Source: Nostoc linckia z4 (GTDB lineage: Bacteria > Cyanobacteriota > Cyanobacteriia > Cyanobacteriales > Nostocaceae). Taken from it: a stretch of DNA of 64,000 bases. Position 1 is the first letter of the stretch. Every line of letters begins with the position of its first letter. The DNA lies in the NCBI RefSeq assembly GCF_002608075.1, contig NZ_LAHA01000004.1, positions 92,323 through 156,322 on the forward strand, read 5' to 3'. The translations under genes were made by a program, and so were the position numbers. The notes under the pieces were generated by a model that made no database searches, was not told where the DNA came from, and saw only the letters and a list, made by a program, of their open reading frames with translations. Positions 55,601 through 64,000 of the stretch are shown here, one piece after another.

Positions 55601-55911
55601 CAACATTTTTCATATTAATTATGAAATTAATCAAATGCAAAAAAAATAGTTAGTTATCTCAATCCATAGTAATCGAATTTGATTGGTGAGAATTTTGGTG
55701 TTGACAGTCCTTTGTCATTGGTAATTTGTCGTTGGTTTCACAAATGATTTAGGATTGCTAGTGTGTTTTTAGCTAAACATATTTACAAATTCAAGGAAAT
55801 ATGCAGATATAGATATTTAAATTTTATATCTACATATTAGGCGTATTTGTTTGAAAAATTTTGATGTCATTCTAGTGATATTTTCCATTAATTTTGTAGG
55901 AAAAAATGTTT

Positions 55912-55960
55912 GTAGTAAGGACTTTAGTCCTTGATTTTTAAGCACTAAAGTCCTTACTAC
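55912..55960. repeat. hairpin repeat (GTAGTAAGGACTTTAG)
   Basis: GTAGTAAGGACTTTAGTCC pairs with CTAAAGTCCTTACTAC around a short loop. This sequence type is dispersed in many cyanobacterial genomes. There is no T-run to suggest a terminator. Confidence 0.7.
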
Positions 55961-56154
55961 GAACCTATCAGAACTAATGGGACAGACTACTAGTATATAG
56001 AAGTCAAGAACCTGTCCAAGGAATTTATTAAACTTGGCGCTGACTCGGTGTGCGAAATGATTGGGAAAATTTCTGTTCGTAACTTCAATAGGATAACTGT
56101 ACTACTAATTTAATTTAACAATTTACTTAAGAATTAGTTAAGGAGCAAAATTCA

Positions 56155-57063
56155 ATGGATGTACAAACGAAAGTTGTATCTGCAAATTTTACAACAAGTT
56201 TATACAAAAGCTTGGTTCGGGAATTGCATTTAATTTGGCAATTTACTGGTCGCGATATTTCCAGTACCATCATACCGCCAATACTATTTATATTAGCTGC
56301 GGGGCATTATGTACAATCATCTTTTACTGAATTAATTTTCACATTGTTCACTGGCACTTTATTTGTTTGGTTGTACCTTTTTTCTTTTTGCTTATCTAAT
56401 CAAATAGCTGGTGTTGAAGAGGATCGAATCAATAAGCCAAATCGCCCGTTGGTGACAGGAAAAATCTCACTTCATGGAGCTTTAGTGAGATGGTTTTTGA
56501 GTATGGGCATATTTACATTTATAGGCTGGTATTTTGGGGTTTTAGAATGGGCTTTAATCTGCCAGATGGTTGTGGTTTTGCATAATTTTGGCGGTTGGGA
56601 TAAGCATTGGATTACCAAAAACTTCTTGATTGGATTAGGTACATTCGCGCACTTGGCAGCAGTATGGCAATTGATGACACCAATCACACCGATCGCCTGG
56701 CGCTGGCTATTTGTCATGGGTGCTATCTGGAGTACATTAGTCGCCCTTCAGGATCTTCGAGATATAGAAGGGGATTTAGCTGTTAACCGCAGCACATTTC
56801 CCATCGCCTTTGGAGAAACAGCAAGCCGATTTATACTAAGTCTGGGCTTTGGATTCCTACCATTTGTTATCCATTTCATATTAATGATGCCCGCGCAAAA
56901 TACTGCCAGTACTTTGGCGTGTGATATTGTACTAGCAGTATTTAGCTGGTTGATTGCAGCCAGGATTGTATTGAATCGCTCTCCACGAGAAGATCATCAG
57001 ACTTACATGCTCTTTACTTACTGGTATTGTCTGGTTCTGGCTAGTGCGATCGTTGTTCTTTAA
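56155..57063 (+). CDS. UbiA-family membrane prenyltransferase or terpene cyclase
   Basis: The 302-residue protein has about eight membrane helices and the two Asp-rich motifs of the UbiA superfamily: NQIAGVEEDRINKPNRP (82-98) and DLRDIEGD (200-207). The first motif has NQxxGxEED in place of the usual NDxxDxxxD, a form I associate with UbiA-related terpene cyclases of the EriG/Fma-TC type rather than quinone prenyltransferases; this is from memory and not checked. The ATG has a good Shine-Dalgarno (AAGGAG). The FAD monooxygenase gene follows 55 bases later, which suggests a small terpenoid or meroterpenoid pathway. Confidence 0.8.
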   Translation: MDVQTKVVSANFTTSLYKSLVRELHLIWQFTGRDISSTIIPPILFILAAGHYVQSSFTELIFTLFTGTLFVWLYLFSFCLSNQIAGVEEDRINKPNRPLVTGKISLHGALVRWFLSMGIFTFIGWYFGVLEWALICQMVVVLHNFGGWDKHWITKNFLIGLGTFAHLAAVWQLMTPITPIAWRWLFVMGAIWSTLVALQDLRDIEGDLAVNRSTFPIAFGETASRFILSLGFGFLPFVIHFILMMPAQNTASTLACDIVLAVFSWLIAARIVLNRSPREDHQTYMLFTYWYCLVLASAIVVL

Positions 57064-57118
57064 CTCAGATAACAAAATTCAGAATTCAGAGACAAACTTT
57101 TCTCACAAGGTAAGAAGT

Positions 57119-58555
57119 ATGACTCATTTAGCATCTGTTCGCCATCCGCAACACGCTGTTGTCATTGGGGGAAGTATCGCGGGACTACTAGCGGCGAAAG
57201 TACTGACTAAACACTTTCAGCGAGTGACAGTTATTGAACGGGATAACTTTACACAAGAAACAGAACATCGCCACGGTGTACCCCAATCACCTCATGTTCA
57301 TACCTTGCTCAAGCGTGGTTTGCAATCAGTGGAAGAACTTTTTCCTGGTATAGAGGCTCAATTAGCTGACTCTGGTGCATCCGCCATAGATTGGGGAAAT
57401 GATTTACCCTGGCTGGGTTTTGGCGGTTGGGCCCCTCGTTTTAAGTCTGATTTAATTACCCACACTTGCAGTCGAAATCTTCTAGAGCAAACTATCCACC
57501 ATCGATTAGCTGCTGAAAAGAATCTTGTGTTTATGCAAGAAGCACAGGTAGTTTCTTTATTATCTAACTCAGACCGGACTGGTGTTACAGGTTTACGAGT
57601 ACGCTTTCGCAACCAACCAGAAACAGACTTAACTGCTGATTTAGTCGTAGATGCGAGTGGACGCAATTCATCAGCGCCTCAATGGCTAGAAGCAATGGGT
57701 TACACACCACCCCAAGAGACGGTAATCAACTCTTATTTAGGCTATGCCAGCTGTTGGTACGAGCCTCCAAATAATTTGGAATGTGATTGGCAGTGTTTGT
57801 ATGTAACAGTACAACCACCAAATAACAATCGTGGTGGTGTGATATATAAAGTTGAAGGTAATCGTTGGATTCTCACACTTATAGGTGTAGGTAAAGATTA
57901 TCCACCCACAGATAAAGATGGCTTTTTAGAGTTTGCCCGTAGCTTGCGATCGCCAGTTATCTATGAAGCTATCAAAAACGCCCAGCCACTCTCATCTATC
58001 TATGGTTATCGCCGGACAGAAAATCGCCTACGTCATTATGAAAAACTTAAAAGATTGCCAGAAAACTTTGTATTAGTAGGTGATGCCGTTTGTGCTTTTA
58101 ATCCAGTTTACGGACAAGGTATGACCGTTGCTGCTTTAGATGCACTGGCTCTAGACCAATGTTTAAATCAACAATTTTCTAACCATCCCGATGGGAATTT
58201 AATTGGTTTATCTCGACAGTTTCAAAAACAATTAAACAAAGTAATTGCCGTACCTTGGCTAATGACAACAGGCGAAGATTTACGTTGGCATACCACTGAA
58301 GGAGGACAACCAGACTTCATCAGCCGAGTCATGCAGCGTTATCTAGATAGAGTGTTGTTACTACAAAGTGAAAATGCCGAAATTCACAAGACATTTTTAG
58401 AAGTAATACACATGCTAAAACCACCTACTGCATTTTTCCACCCCAATATCATCACAAAAGTCTTAAAGCAAGTGATGAATTGGCAAAAGAAAAATGAGCA
58501 GTTTACCAATGAACAAGATGTTCCGAAAAAATTGTCTGTGATTACACAAGTATAG
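57119..58555 (+). CDS. FAD-dependent monooxygenase
   Basis: The 478-residue protein has an N-terminal Rossmann FAD-binding motif VVIGGSIAGLLAAKVL with the Glu/Arg of VTVIERD, the middle motif DLVVDASGRNSSAPQWL, and the ribose-binding GDAVCAFNPVYGQGM. It belongs to the aromatic hydroxylase/squalene-epoxidase-like group. The ATG at 57119 puts the FAD motif at the N-terminus; an earlier in-frame start would overlap the UbiA gene and read through AATTCAGAATTCAG repeat text. It probably oxidises the product of the adjacent UbiA enzyme. Confidence 0.82.
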   Translation: MTHLASVRHPQHAVVIGGSIAGLLAAKVLTKHFQRVTVIERDNFTQETEHRHGVPQSPHVHTLLKRGLQSVEELFPGIEAQLADSGASAIDWGNDLPWLGFGGWAPRFKSDLITHTCSRNLLEQTIHHRLAAEKNLVFMQEAQVVSLLSNSDRTGVTGLRVRFRNQPETDLTADLVVDASGRNSSAPQWLEAMGYTPPQETVINSYLGYASCWYEPPNNLECDWQCLYVTVQPPNNNRGGVIYKVEGNRWILTLIGVGKDYPPTDKDGFLEFARSLRSPVIYEAIKNAQPLSSIYGYRRTENRLRHYEKLKRLPENFVLVGDAVCAFNPVYGQGMTVAALDALALDQCLNQQFSNHPDGNLIGLSRQFQKQLNKVIAVPWLMTTGEDLRWHTTEGGQPDFISRVMQRYLDRVLLLQSENAEIHKTFLEVIHMLKPPTAFFHPNIITKVLKQVMNWQKKNEQFTNEQDVPKKLSVITQV

Positions 58556-58560
58556 AAGGC

Positions 58561-58780
58561 AGTGGGGAGATAGGGGGATGAGGGAGATGGGGCAGGGGAG
58601 AATAATAACCCCCCAGTCACCAGTCACCACCGCCAATGCCCAATGCCCAATCATTAGACTGCTAAGAGAAGTCCGGAAAATGGTAAAGGTTTGGTATTTC
58701 CCCTTTCCCCCTTTCCCTTTCCCTTTCCCCTTTCCCCTTTCCCCTTTCCCCTTTTCCCAAAAAAGCACTTTTGTAAGAAG
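58561..58780. repeat. dispersed repeats, including second-family copy C
   Basis: The region starts six bases after the monooxygenase stop: GTGGGGAGATAGGGGGATGAGG, CCAGTCACCAGTCACC, GCCCAATGCCCAATC, then GGTAAAGGTTTGGTATTTCCCC, a long CCCTTTCCC run and AAAAAAGCACTTTTGTAAG. The last part matches modules of the elements at 11425 and 17600. It ends at the convergent multi-kinase gene. Confidence 0.8.
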
Positions 58781-58784
58781 TTTA

Positions 58785-61700
58785 TTACCTTATCGGTATT
58801 TCAATTATGAAATCAGTTCCTTTTCCTGGAACAGAATAACAAGTTAATTGACCTTTGTGTTTGTCTACAACAATTTGATAGCTAATTGATAACCCCAAGC
58901 CAATACCATTGCCTACGGATTTAGTAGTAAAAAATGGGTCGAAGATTTTTTGTCTGACTTGGCGAGTCATCCCGCAACCGTTATCAGAAATCTGAATCAT
59001 TAGTTTGTTGGAATTTGTGAGTTGAGTCACGATGTGAATTTGTCGCTGAAATTGCGTTAGCTTTCCCTTAGTGTCTCCTAGAGATGCTTGTGGTAGATAT
59101 GGTTGGACATTTTCTGTATGATTTCTGTGTTGGTCTAGTAATGATGTATGACTAATGGAAAATAACTCTTCCAAGGCATCAATGGCGTTATTTAAAATAT
59201 TCATAAATACCTGATTAAGTTGACCTGCATAGCAAGTAATTTCTGGTAAATTTCCGTATTCTTTGATGACTTCAATTTCAGAACGTCCGCTTTTTTCTTT
59301 GAGCCGGTGCTGTAAAAGCATTAAAGTACTATCAATGCCTTGATGAATATTTACAGGTTTCATTTCCGATTCGTCTAAGCGAGAAAAATTACGCAATCCC
59401 AAAATAATATTGCGGATACGCGAACTTCCCAGTTTCATAGAATCAAGAATTTTTGGTAAATCATCTACCATAAAATCAAGGTCGAAGTTTTCAGTTTTTT
59501 GCTTGATTAATGTAGAAGGATTTAAACATTCTTGTTGATAAGTGCTAATTAAATCTAGCAAGTTTTCCATATACTCACTTATATGAGTGATATTTCCATG
59601 AATAAAGTTAATAGGGTTATTAATTTCATGTGCGATACCCGCCACCATTTGCCCCAATGAAGACATTTTTTCGCTTTGAATTAATTGAGTTTGGGTACTG
59701 TGCAATTCTTGGATAGTTTTTTGTAAACATTGATTTTTGTCGTTTAATTCTTGGGTTCTCTGATTTACCTTTTCCTCTAGGGTTTGGCTATATTTTTCTA
59801 AGTTTTTATAGAGGATGGCGTTCTCTAGAGAGATTGCAGCTTGGGTGCTAAGGAGATTAATAATACCGATGCGATCGCGTGTAAATGCTGCCATTGTTAA
59901 GTTGTTTTCTAAGTAAAGAATACCGAGCAAATTTCCTTTACTAATTATCGGAATACACAAGATACTCTTTGGTTGTTCTTGAACAATATATGAATCATTT
60001 AATAAAAAATTTGCAGTCTTAACATTATCGCTGACGAAAATTTGGTTTGTACGTTTGACGTAATTAATTAAAGTGATGGGAACGTCTCGACTGGAATCTA
60101 AATCAATTGCTGGAAAGTGTGTGGAAATACTTCCAGATATTGAACTGCAACCAACTGCGGCTACAGTTAATTTAAATCGATGGCTTTCATTTAAAATCAT
60201 CGCACACTTGGAAGCTCCGGCATTTTCGATGACAACTGCTATTAATGCAGAAAGCAGTTGTTCAATCTCAATTTTTCTGGAAATTGCTTGAGAAGCTTTA
60301 ATTACAGATGCTAAATCTAGCATATCTGAAATGCTAGTACTAAAAACTGTTTCATTACTACTAGCAATTGAGTGGGATATGCGGATAGAATTAGTAGTGC
60401 GATCGTTGATTTGGATGTTAAGTTTTTCTTGCTGGATAATTTGAGCGAGTAATTGAGAATAACGTTTTTGCAAATCTTCAACTTTCGCTAATGCTCCCCA
60501 TTTCAGATAGTTATAGTAAGCATCAGTCATATAAGTTTGGGCAATTTTTTGTTTATTTATTCCTAAATAAAATTTAGCTGCAAGTTCTTCGGCTAAAGCT
60601 TCTTCATTCAAATATTCATATTCTTTAGCATAGGCAATGGCTTGGTCGTAATCATCCATTGCTTGTAAATATTCACCAACAACTCGATGCCGTTCTGCCT
60701 CTACTAAATAAAATTTATGTAAATAATTCATTGGGGCATAATGGGCCCATTGATTCATCTTTTCTTGATTAGCAGCTACTTTTTCGAGATTTTGTTGTTG
60801 TTCGATTTCTGAAATTTGAGGATAAATAGCTAATCTCGCTAGTGAATCATAAAAATAAAAAATAGGTACAACTAATTGTCCTATCCCACCATCTAAATAT
60901 TTCTCTGCTAAAGTAGCATTTTCTACTGCTATAAAATATTGTTCAAATAAATAGCATAGATGTAATTTGCCCAAATATAAATATAAAAGACCTACTCCGT
61001 CTTTAGCTTCCAAATGAATAGGCAGCATTATGTTTTCATCGTAGGCTATACCAACTAAAGAGGATGGGTTTTCTGTATTGTGGAGTAAATTTAAAACAAT
61101 TTGTCTATAAATATTACTCCAATTCAAAGGTCTTTCTTGTTTAATTTGACTAATGGCATGATTGTAATTTTCGATTTCTCCATCTAATTCTGTCAATTGT
61201 TTACCAATCCAATATGAAAAGCTAGAATAATACATTAAACAATAAGCTGCAAATTCTAAATCACCGGTTTCTAATCCAGCAGAGTAAGATTCCAGCAGAG
61301 GTTTTAATGTTTTTTTAACATGTTTATGCCAAATCTCAATGAGAGAATAAAATCCTTGCATTACTCTGGCTTTTATTTCTTTCGCGCCAGATTGAGCTAA
61401 TAAGTTTAAAGCTAGCCTACCAAATTGATAACTAGATTCAAAATCTTTGAGGACTCCACAAAGCATTACTGCATAAACAACATAAGCATAAGCCGATAAG
61501 GAAGAATTCCCATATTTTATTGATAAATTTATTTGTTTGAGACAAATAAGTAAGAACAATTCAGCCGCAACTTGATAAGCAACTGGAGCGGTACTCGATA
61601 ATATACGCATAGCTGCTAATAATTCAGGCTGTTTCATTTCCGAAAGGTTAATTAATTCCTGAATTTGCTTTCCAGCTAAATTAGACGTTATTTCTGCCAT

Positions 61701-64000
61701 TGCTAATTGCACATCAAGTTGGTTTGGCTGATGGGGAAATTCTACTCCCAATAACTTTAAAAAGCTTAAGGAAGTATTGACAGATGCTAATGCTTTATTT
61801 TGCGCTCCATCAGCTTGAATTTTGATTTCATAAACTTTTACTTTTTCTAGTAATGTTTTTGCTTGTGCTAAGACTACCTGTATTAATTCCTCCATTTTTT
61901 GAAAGTTACCACTCAGGTATGCAGCCTCCGCAGCTGTTTCATACAAAGCGATGCTTAGCTCATATTTTGTTTCCCAACAATCATTGGCTAATAGTTCTAT
62001 TGCAGTACTTAAATACTTAGTTGCAGCAATATAAGCGGTGGAGGCTATAGCTTTACGTCCAGCAACTAGATTCATCTCGGCTAGTTCATCGCGTTGAGTT
62101 TTATCTGTGATAATTTCAACTGCAATATTGAATTGATTGACTAACTGAAAAATCTTTTCTTCTCGTTCTACAACTGAAATATTTTTCAAAAGTAGTTGCC
62201 CAATTCGTAAATGAATTTGCTTTTTTTGGTCTTGGGGAATGAGAGAATAAGCAGCTTGCTGGACTCGATCGTGTATAAACTTGTATCGAGGCCACAAAGA
62301 GGTATTGAGGGGTAAATTTTGCGATTTTTGGCTATCATAATCCACAGAACCGCTGGCATTTTGAAATAATTTATAAGCTTCAGTTTGAGGTAAAACGAGA
62401 CCTTCATACAAAGCTTTCCATATTTCAGATGCCGTGTCTACCGCAGATTTTTCATTGATGATGGCAAGAGTTTTTAAATCAAATTCATTGCCAATACAAG
62501 CTGCAAATTTTAAAACATCCTGTGTCATTTTGGGTAATTTTTCTATTTGCAGCGCCATAAATTCGACGACATCATCCGTGAGAGTTAATATTTGCAATTG
62601 GGGAAGATTATATTCCCAACAGGCGAGATTATAATTAAATTTAATAATGTTATCTTTGTGTAAAGACGTGAGAAATTGAATGGCAAAAAAGGGATTACCT
62701 TTAGTTTTAGCAAACACCATTTGGGTCAGAGGAATAGCCACATCTTGTTTACAAAATAAAGTATCAGCTATGAGGTCATTTAAATTATTTTGATTTAAAG
62801 GCTGGAGAATAATATGATTAATGGTCGCACCTGTTTTTTCAATTTCTTTTATTGTGAAATAAAGCAGATGTGCTTGAGAAACTTCATTATCACGATATGC
62901 ACCAATCAATAATAAACTACCTTCATTTATCTCTAAGTTTTGGGTGCGATCGCCTGACAAATTTTCGCTCTCAAAGTTAGGAATCAAGATATTTTCTTGA
63001 CTTTCAAAAGTAGCTAAAAATGATTTTTTATTTTCTACATTATTTTGATTCATTAATAATTGAATAAATTTTAAAGATGTTGTATCTGCCCATTGCAAAT
63101 CATCTAGAAAGATTACCAAAGGATGTTCTTTACTAAGAAATACCTGAATGAATCTTTTAAATAATAAATTGAAGCGATTTTGGGCAGCATTACCAGAAAG
63201 TTCCGCACATTTTGGTTGTTTACCAATAATTTGTTCTAGTACAGGAATTACATCGCTAATTATTTGAGCTTGTTGCCCTAATGCTGCAAGTATCTTCAAT
63301 TTCCAATGTTGAATTTCTGCTTCAGTTTCTATTAAGATTTGCCTGATTAGTTCGCTAAAAGCTTGTACTAATGCCGATAACGGAATTTCTCTTTGAAACT
63401 GGTCAAATTTCCCCTGAATAAAGTAACTACGTTGTCTGACAATGGGTTTATGAACTTCGTTCACTACCGCAGTTTTACCAATACCAGAAAAGCCTGCAAC
63501 CAAAACCATTTCTGTTTTACCTTGTGTCACACGGTCAAAGGCAGCAAGAAGATTTGCGACTTCTTCTTGACGACCGTAGAGTTTTTCAGGAATCAGAAAA
63601 CGGTCAGAAATATCTTTAACGGCTAACTCCAAAAATGGAATATTACCAGTTTGTTTCCAGTGCTGATGGCATATTTCTATATCATATTTAAGTCCATAGG
63701 TGCTTTGATAGCGGTCTTCAGCATTTTTGGACATTAGTTTCATCACGATATCGCAAAGTACTTCTGGAATTTCCTCATTATTTGTAGATTTTGAATGTTT
63801 AATTTTGAATTTGTCTGGTTGTTTGGCAATATGAGCATGGACTAATTCCATTGGGTCATTAGTATTGAACGGTAATTCTCCACTCAGAAGTTCAAAAAAT
63901 GTCACCCCCAAGGAATAAAAATCGCTACGGTAATCGATACCACGGTTCATTCTTCCAGTTTGTTCGGGGGAAATATAAGCTAATGTTCCTTCTAAAACGT
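58785..64000 (-). CDS. serine/threonine kinase-AAA-GAF-histidine kinase (multi-kinase), N-terminus outside the window
   Basis: The frame is open to the window edge, so the first part is missing. At the edge it reads [15 protein letters not shown] and [19 protein letters not shown], the activation segment and subdomain IX of a eukaryotic-type Ser/Thr kinase. Next come an AAA/STAND ATPase with Walker [13 protein letters not shown] and [12 protein letters not shown], a long helical TPR-like region, a GAF domain, a coiled coil, HisKA ([15 protein letters not shown]) and HATPase ([21 protein letters not shown]). Such proteins sense unknown signals and are common in Nostocales. About 40 extra residues follow NAIDALEE, at the site where the kinase at 30359 carries its repeat insertion. 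Confidence 0.88.
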   Translation of the reverse strand, partial: VLEGTLAYISPEQTGRMNRGIDYRSDFYSLGVTFFELLSGELPFNTNDPMELVHAHIAKQPDKFKIKHSKSTNNEEIPEVLCDIVMKLMSKNAEDRYQSTYGLKYDIEICHQHWKQTGNIPFLELAVKDISDRFLIPEKLYGRQEEVANLLAAFDRVTQGKTEMVLVAGFSGIGKTAVVNEVHKPIVRQRSYFIQGKFDQFQREIPLSALVQAFSELIRQILIETEAEIQHWKLKILAALGQQAQIISDVIPVLEQIIGKQPKCAELSGNAAQNRFNLLFKRFIQVFLSKEHPLVIFLDDLQWADTTSLKFIQLLMNQNNVENKKSFLATFESQENILIPNFESENLSGDRTQNLEINEGSLLLIGAYRDNEVSQAHLLYFTIKEIEKTGATINHIILQPLNQNNLNDLIADTLFCKQDVAIPLTQMVFAKTKGNPFFAIQFLTSLHKDNIIKFNYNLACWEYNLPQLQILTLTDDVVEFMALQIEKLPKMTQDVLKFAACIGNEFDLKTLAIINEKSAVDTASEIWKALYEGLVLPQTEAYKLFQNASGSVDYDSQKSQNLPLNTSLWPRYKFIHDRVQQAAYSLIPQDQKKQIHLRIGQLLLKNISVVEREEKIFQLVNQFNIAVEIITDKTQRDELAEMNLVAGRKAIASTAYIAATKYLSTAIELLANDCWETKYELSIALYETAAEAAYLSGNFQKMEELIQVVLAQAKTLLEKVKVYEIKIQADGAQNKALASVNTSLSFLKLLGVEFPHQPNQLDVQLAMAEITSNLAGKQIQELINLSEMKQPELLAAMRILSSTAPVAYQVAAELFLLICLKQINLSIKYGNSSLSAYAYVVYAVMLCGVLKDFESSYQFGRLALNLLAQSGAKEIKARVMQGFYSLIEIWHKHVKKTLKPLLESYSAGLETGDLEFAAYCLMYYSSFSYWIGKQLTELDGEIENYNHAISQIKQERPLNWSNIYRQIVLNLLHNTENPSSLVGIAYDENIMLPIHLEAKDGVGLLYLYLGKLHLCYLFEQYFIAVENATLAEKYLDGGIGQLVVPIFYFYDSLARLAIYPQISEIEQQQNLEKVAANQEKMNQWAHYAPMNYLHKFYLVEAERHRVVGEYLQAMDDYDQAIAYAKEYEYLNEEALAEELAAKFYLGINKQKIAQTYMTDAYYNYLKWGALAKVEDLQKRYSQLLAQIIQQEKLNIQINDRTTNSIRISHSIASSNETVFSTSISDMLDLASVIKASQAISRKIEIEQLLSALIAVVIENAGASKCAMILNESHRFKLTVAAVGCSSISGSISTHFPAIDLDSSRDVPITLINYVKRTNQIFVSDNVKTANFLLNDSYIVQEQPKSILCIPIISKGNLLGILYLENNLTMAAFTRDRIGIINLLSTQAAISLENAILYKNLEKYSQTLEEKVNQRTQELNDKNQCLQKTIQELHSTQTQLIQSEKMSSLGQMVAGIAHEINNPINFIHGNITHISEYMENLLDLISTYQQECLNPSTLIKQKTENFDLDFMVDDLPKILDSMKLGSSRIRNIILGLRNFSRLDESEMKPVNIHQGIDSTLMLLQHRLKEKSGRSEIEVIKEYGNLPEITCYAGQLNQVFMNILNNAIDALEELFSISHTSLLDQHRNHTENVQPYLPQASLGDTKGKLTQFQRQIHIVTQLTNSNKLMIQISDNGCGMTRQVRQKIFDPFFTTKSVGNGIGLGLSISYQIVVDKHKGQLTCYSVPGKGTDFIIEIPIR

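Larger units (their letters stand above)
54729..56154. other. long AT-rich intergenic region
   Basis: The 1.4 kb are strongly AT-rich. A 75-codon frame at 54795-55022 (minus) is Lys/Phe-rich, and I do not regard it as a gene. Two inverted repeats stand out at 55577-55600 and 55912-55960, listed separately. A good Shine-Dalgarno AAGGAG at 56140-56145 serves the UbiA gene. Confidence 0.5.

Overview
The window looks like a chromosomal segment of a filamentous, probably heterocyst-forming cyanobacterium of the Nostoc/Calothrix type. The reasons are frequent HIP1 octamers (GCGATCGC), many multidomain sensor kinases with GAF/PAS/phytochrome modules, a high-light-inducible protein, a DUF1816 protein, a TonB-dependent receptor, a serine/threonine kinase fused to a histidine kinase, and a dense load of short dispersed repeats. 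No rRNA, prophage or intact insertion sequence was seen.

Layout. 1-3.8 kb: a degenerate tRNA-like stretch, a two-repeat CRISPR remnant lying directly behind a type I-D cas3 helicase gene, and a divergent WYL regulator. 3.8-9.8 kb: light and two-component signalling (lone receiver, phytochrome kinase, Rcp1-like regulator, receiver-GAF-histidine kinase). 9.8-20 kb: housekeeping genes (truB, rlmB, mrnC, carA, trpD) mixed with a hydrolase, a STAS protein, a lipoprotein aspartic protease and DUF1816. 20-22.3 kb: DNA adenine methylase, cytochrome b-like membrane protein, Hli protein. 22.3-29.8 kb: a probable operon of a dynamin-like GTPase, a SrfB/Hsp70-like ATPase and an unrecognised 362-aa protein, with a decayed Rpn-type nuclease remnant inside it. 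30-36.3 kb: a large PAS/GAF kinase, and a substrate-binding lipoprotein nine bases upstream of a diguanylate cyclase. 36.6-40.1 kb: an RDD/membrane/SpoIIM group and a nuclease-fold protein. 40.3-47.8 kb: three sensor kinases and one response regulator, two of the kinases being paralogues in their receiver-PAS halves. 47.8-54.8 kb: DUF1338 dioxygenase-like protein, pentapeptide protein, TonB receptor, a perfect 237-bp tandem duplication and a two-gene coiled-coil operon. 56.1-58.6 kb: a UbiA-type membrane enzyme with an FAD monooxygenase, probably terpenoid metabolism. 58.8-64 kb: the C-terminal part of a giant multi-kinase that runs off the window.

The most striking pattern is the behaviour of the repeats. 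G-rich/C-rich dispersed elements sit directly behind stop codons, in places supply the stop codon, and are inserted in frame in at least five proteins (four sensor kinases and TrpD). Three of the kinase insertions, and perhaps a fourth decayed one, lie at the same place in the HATPase domain, just before the strand that carries the DNGxG box. The best candidate for an under-described system is the dynamin-like/SrfB-like/362-aa operon at 22.3-29.8 kb.

All functional calls come from reading motifs by eye. No database search was run.
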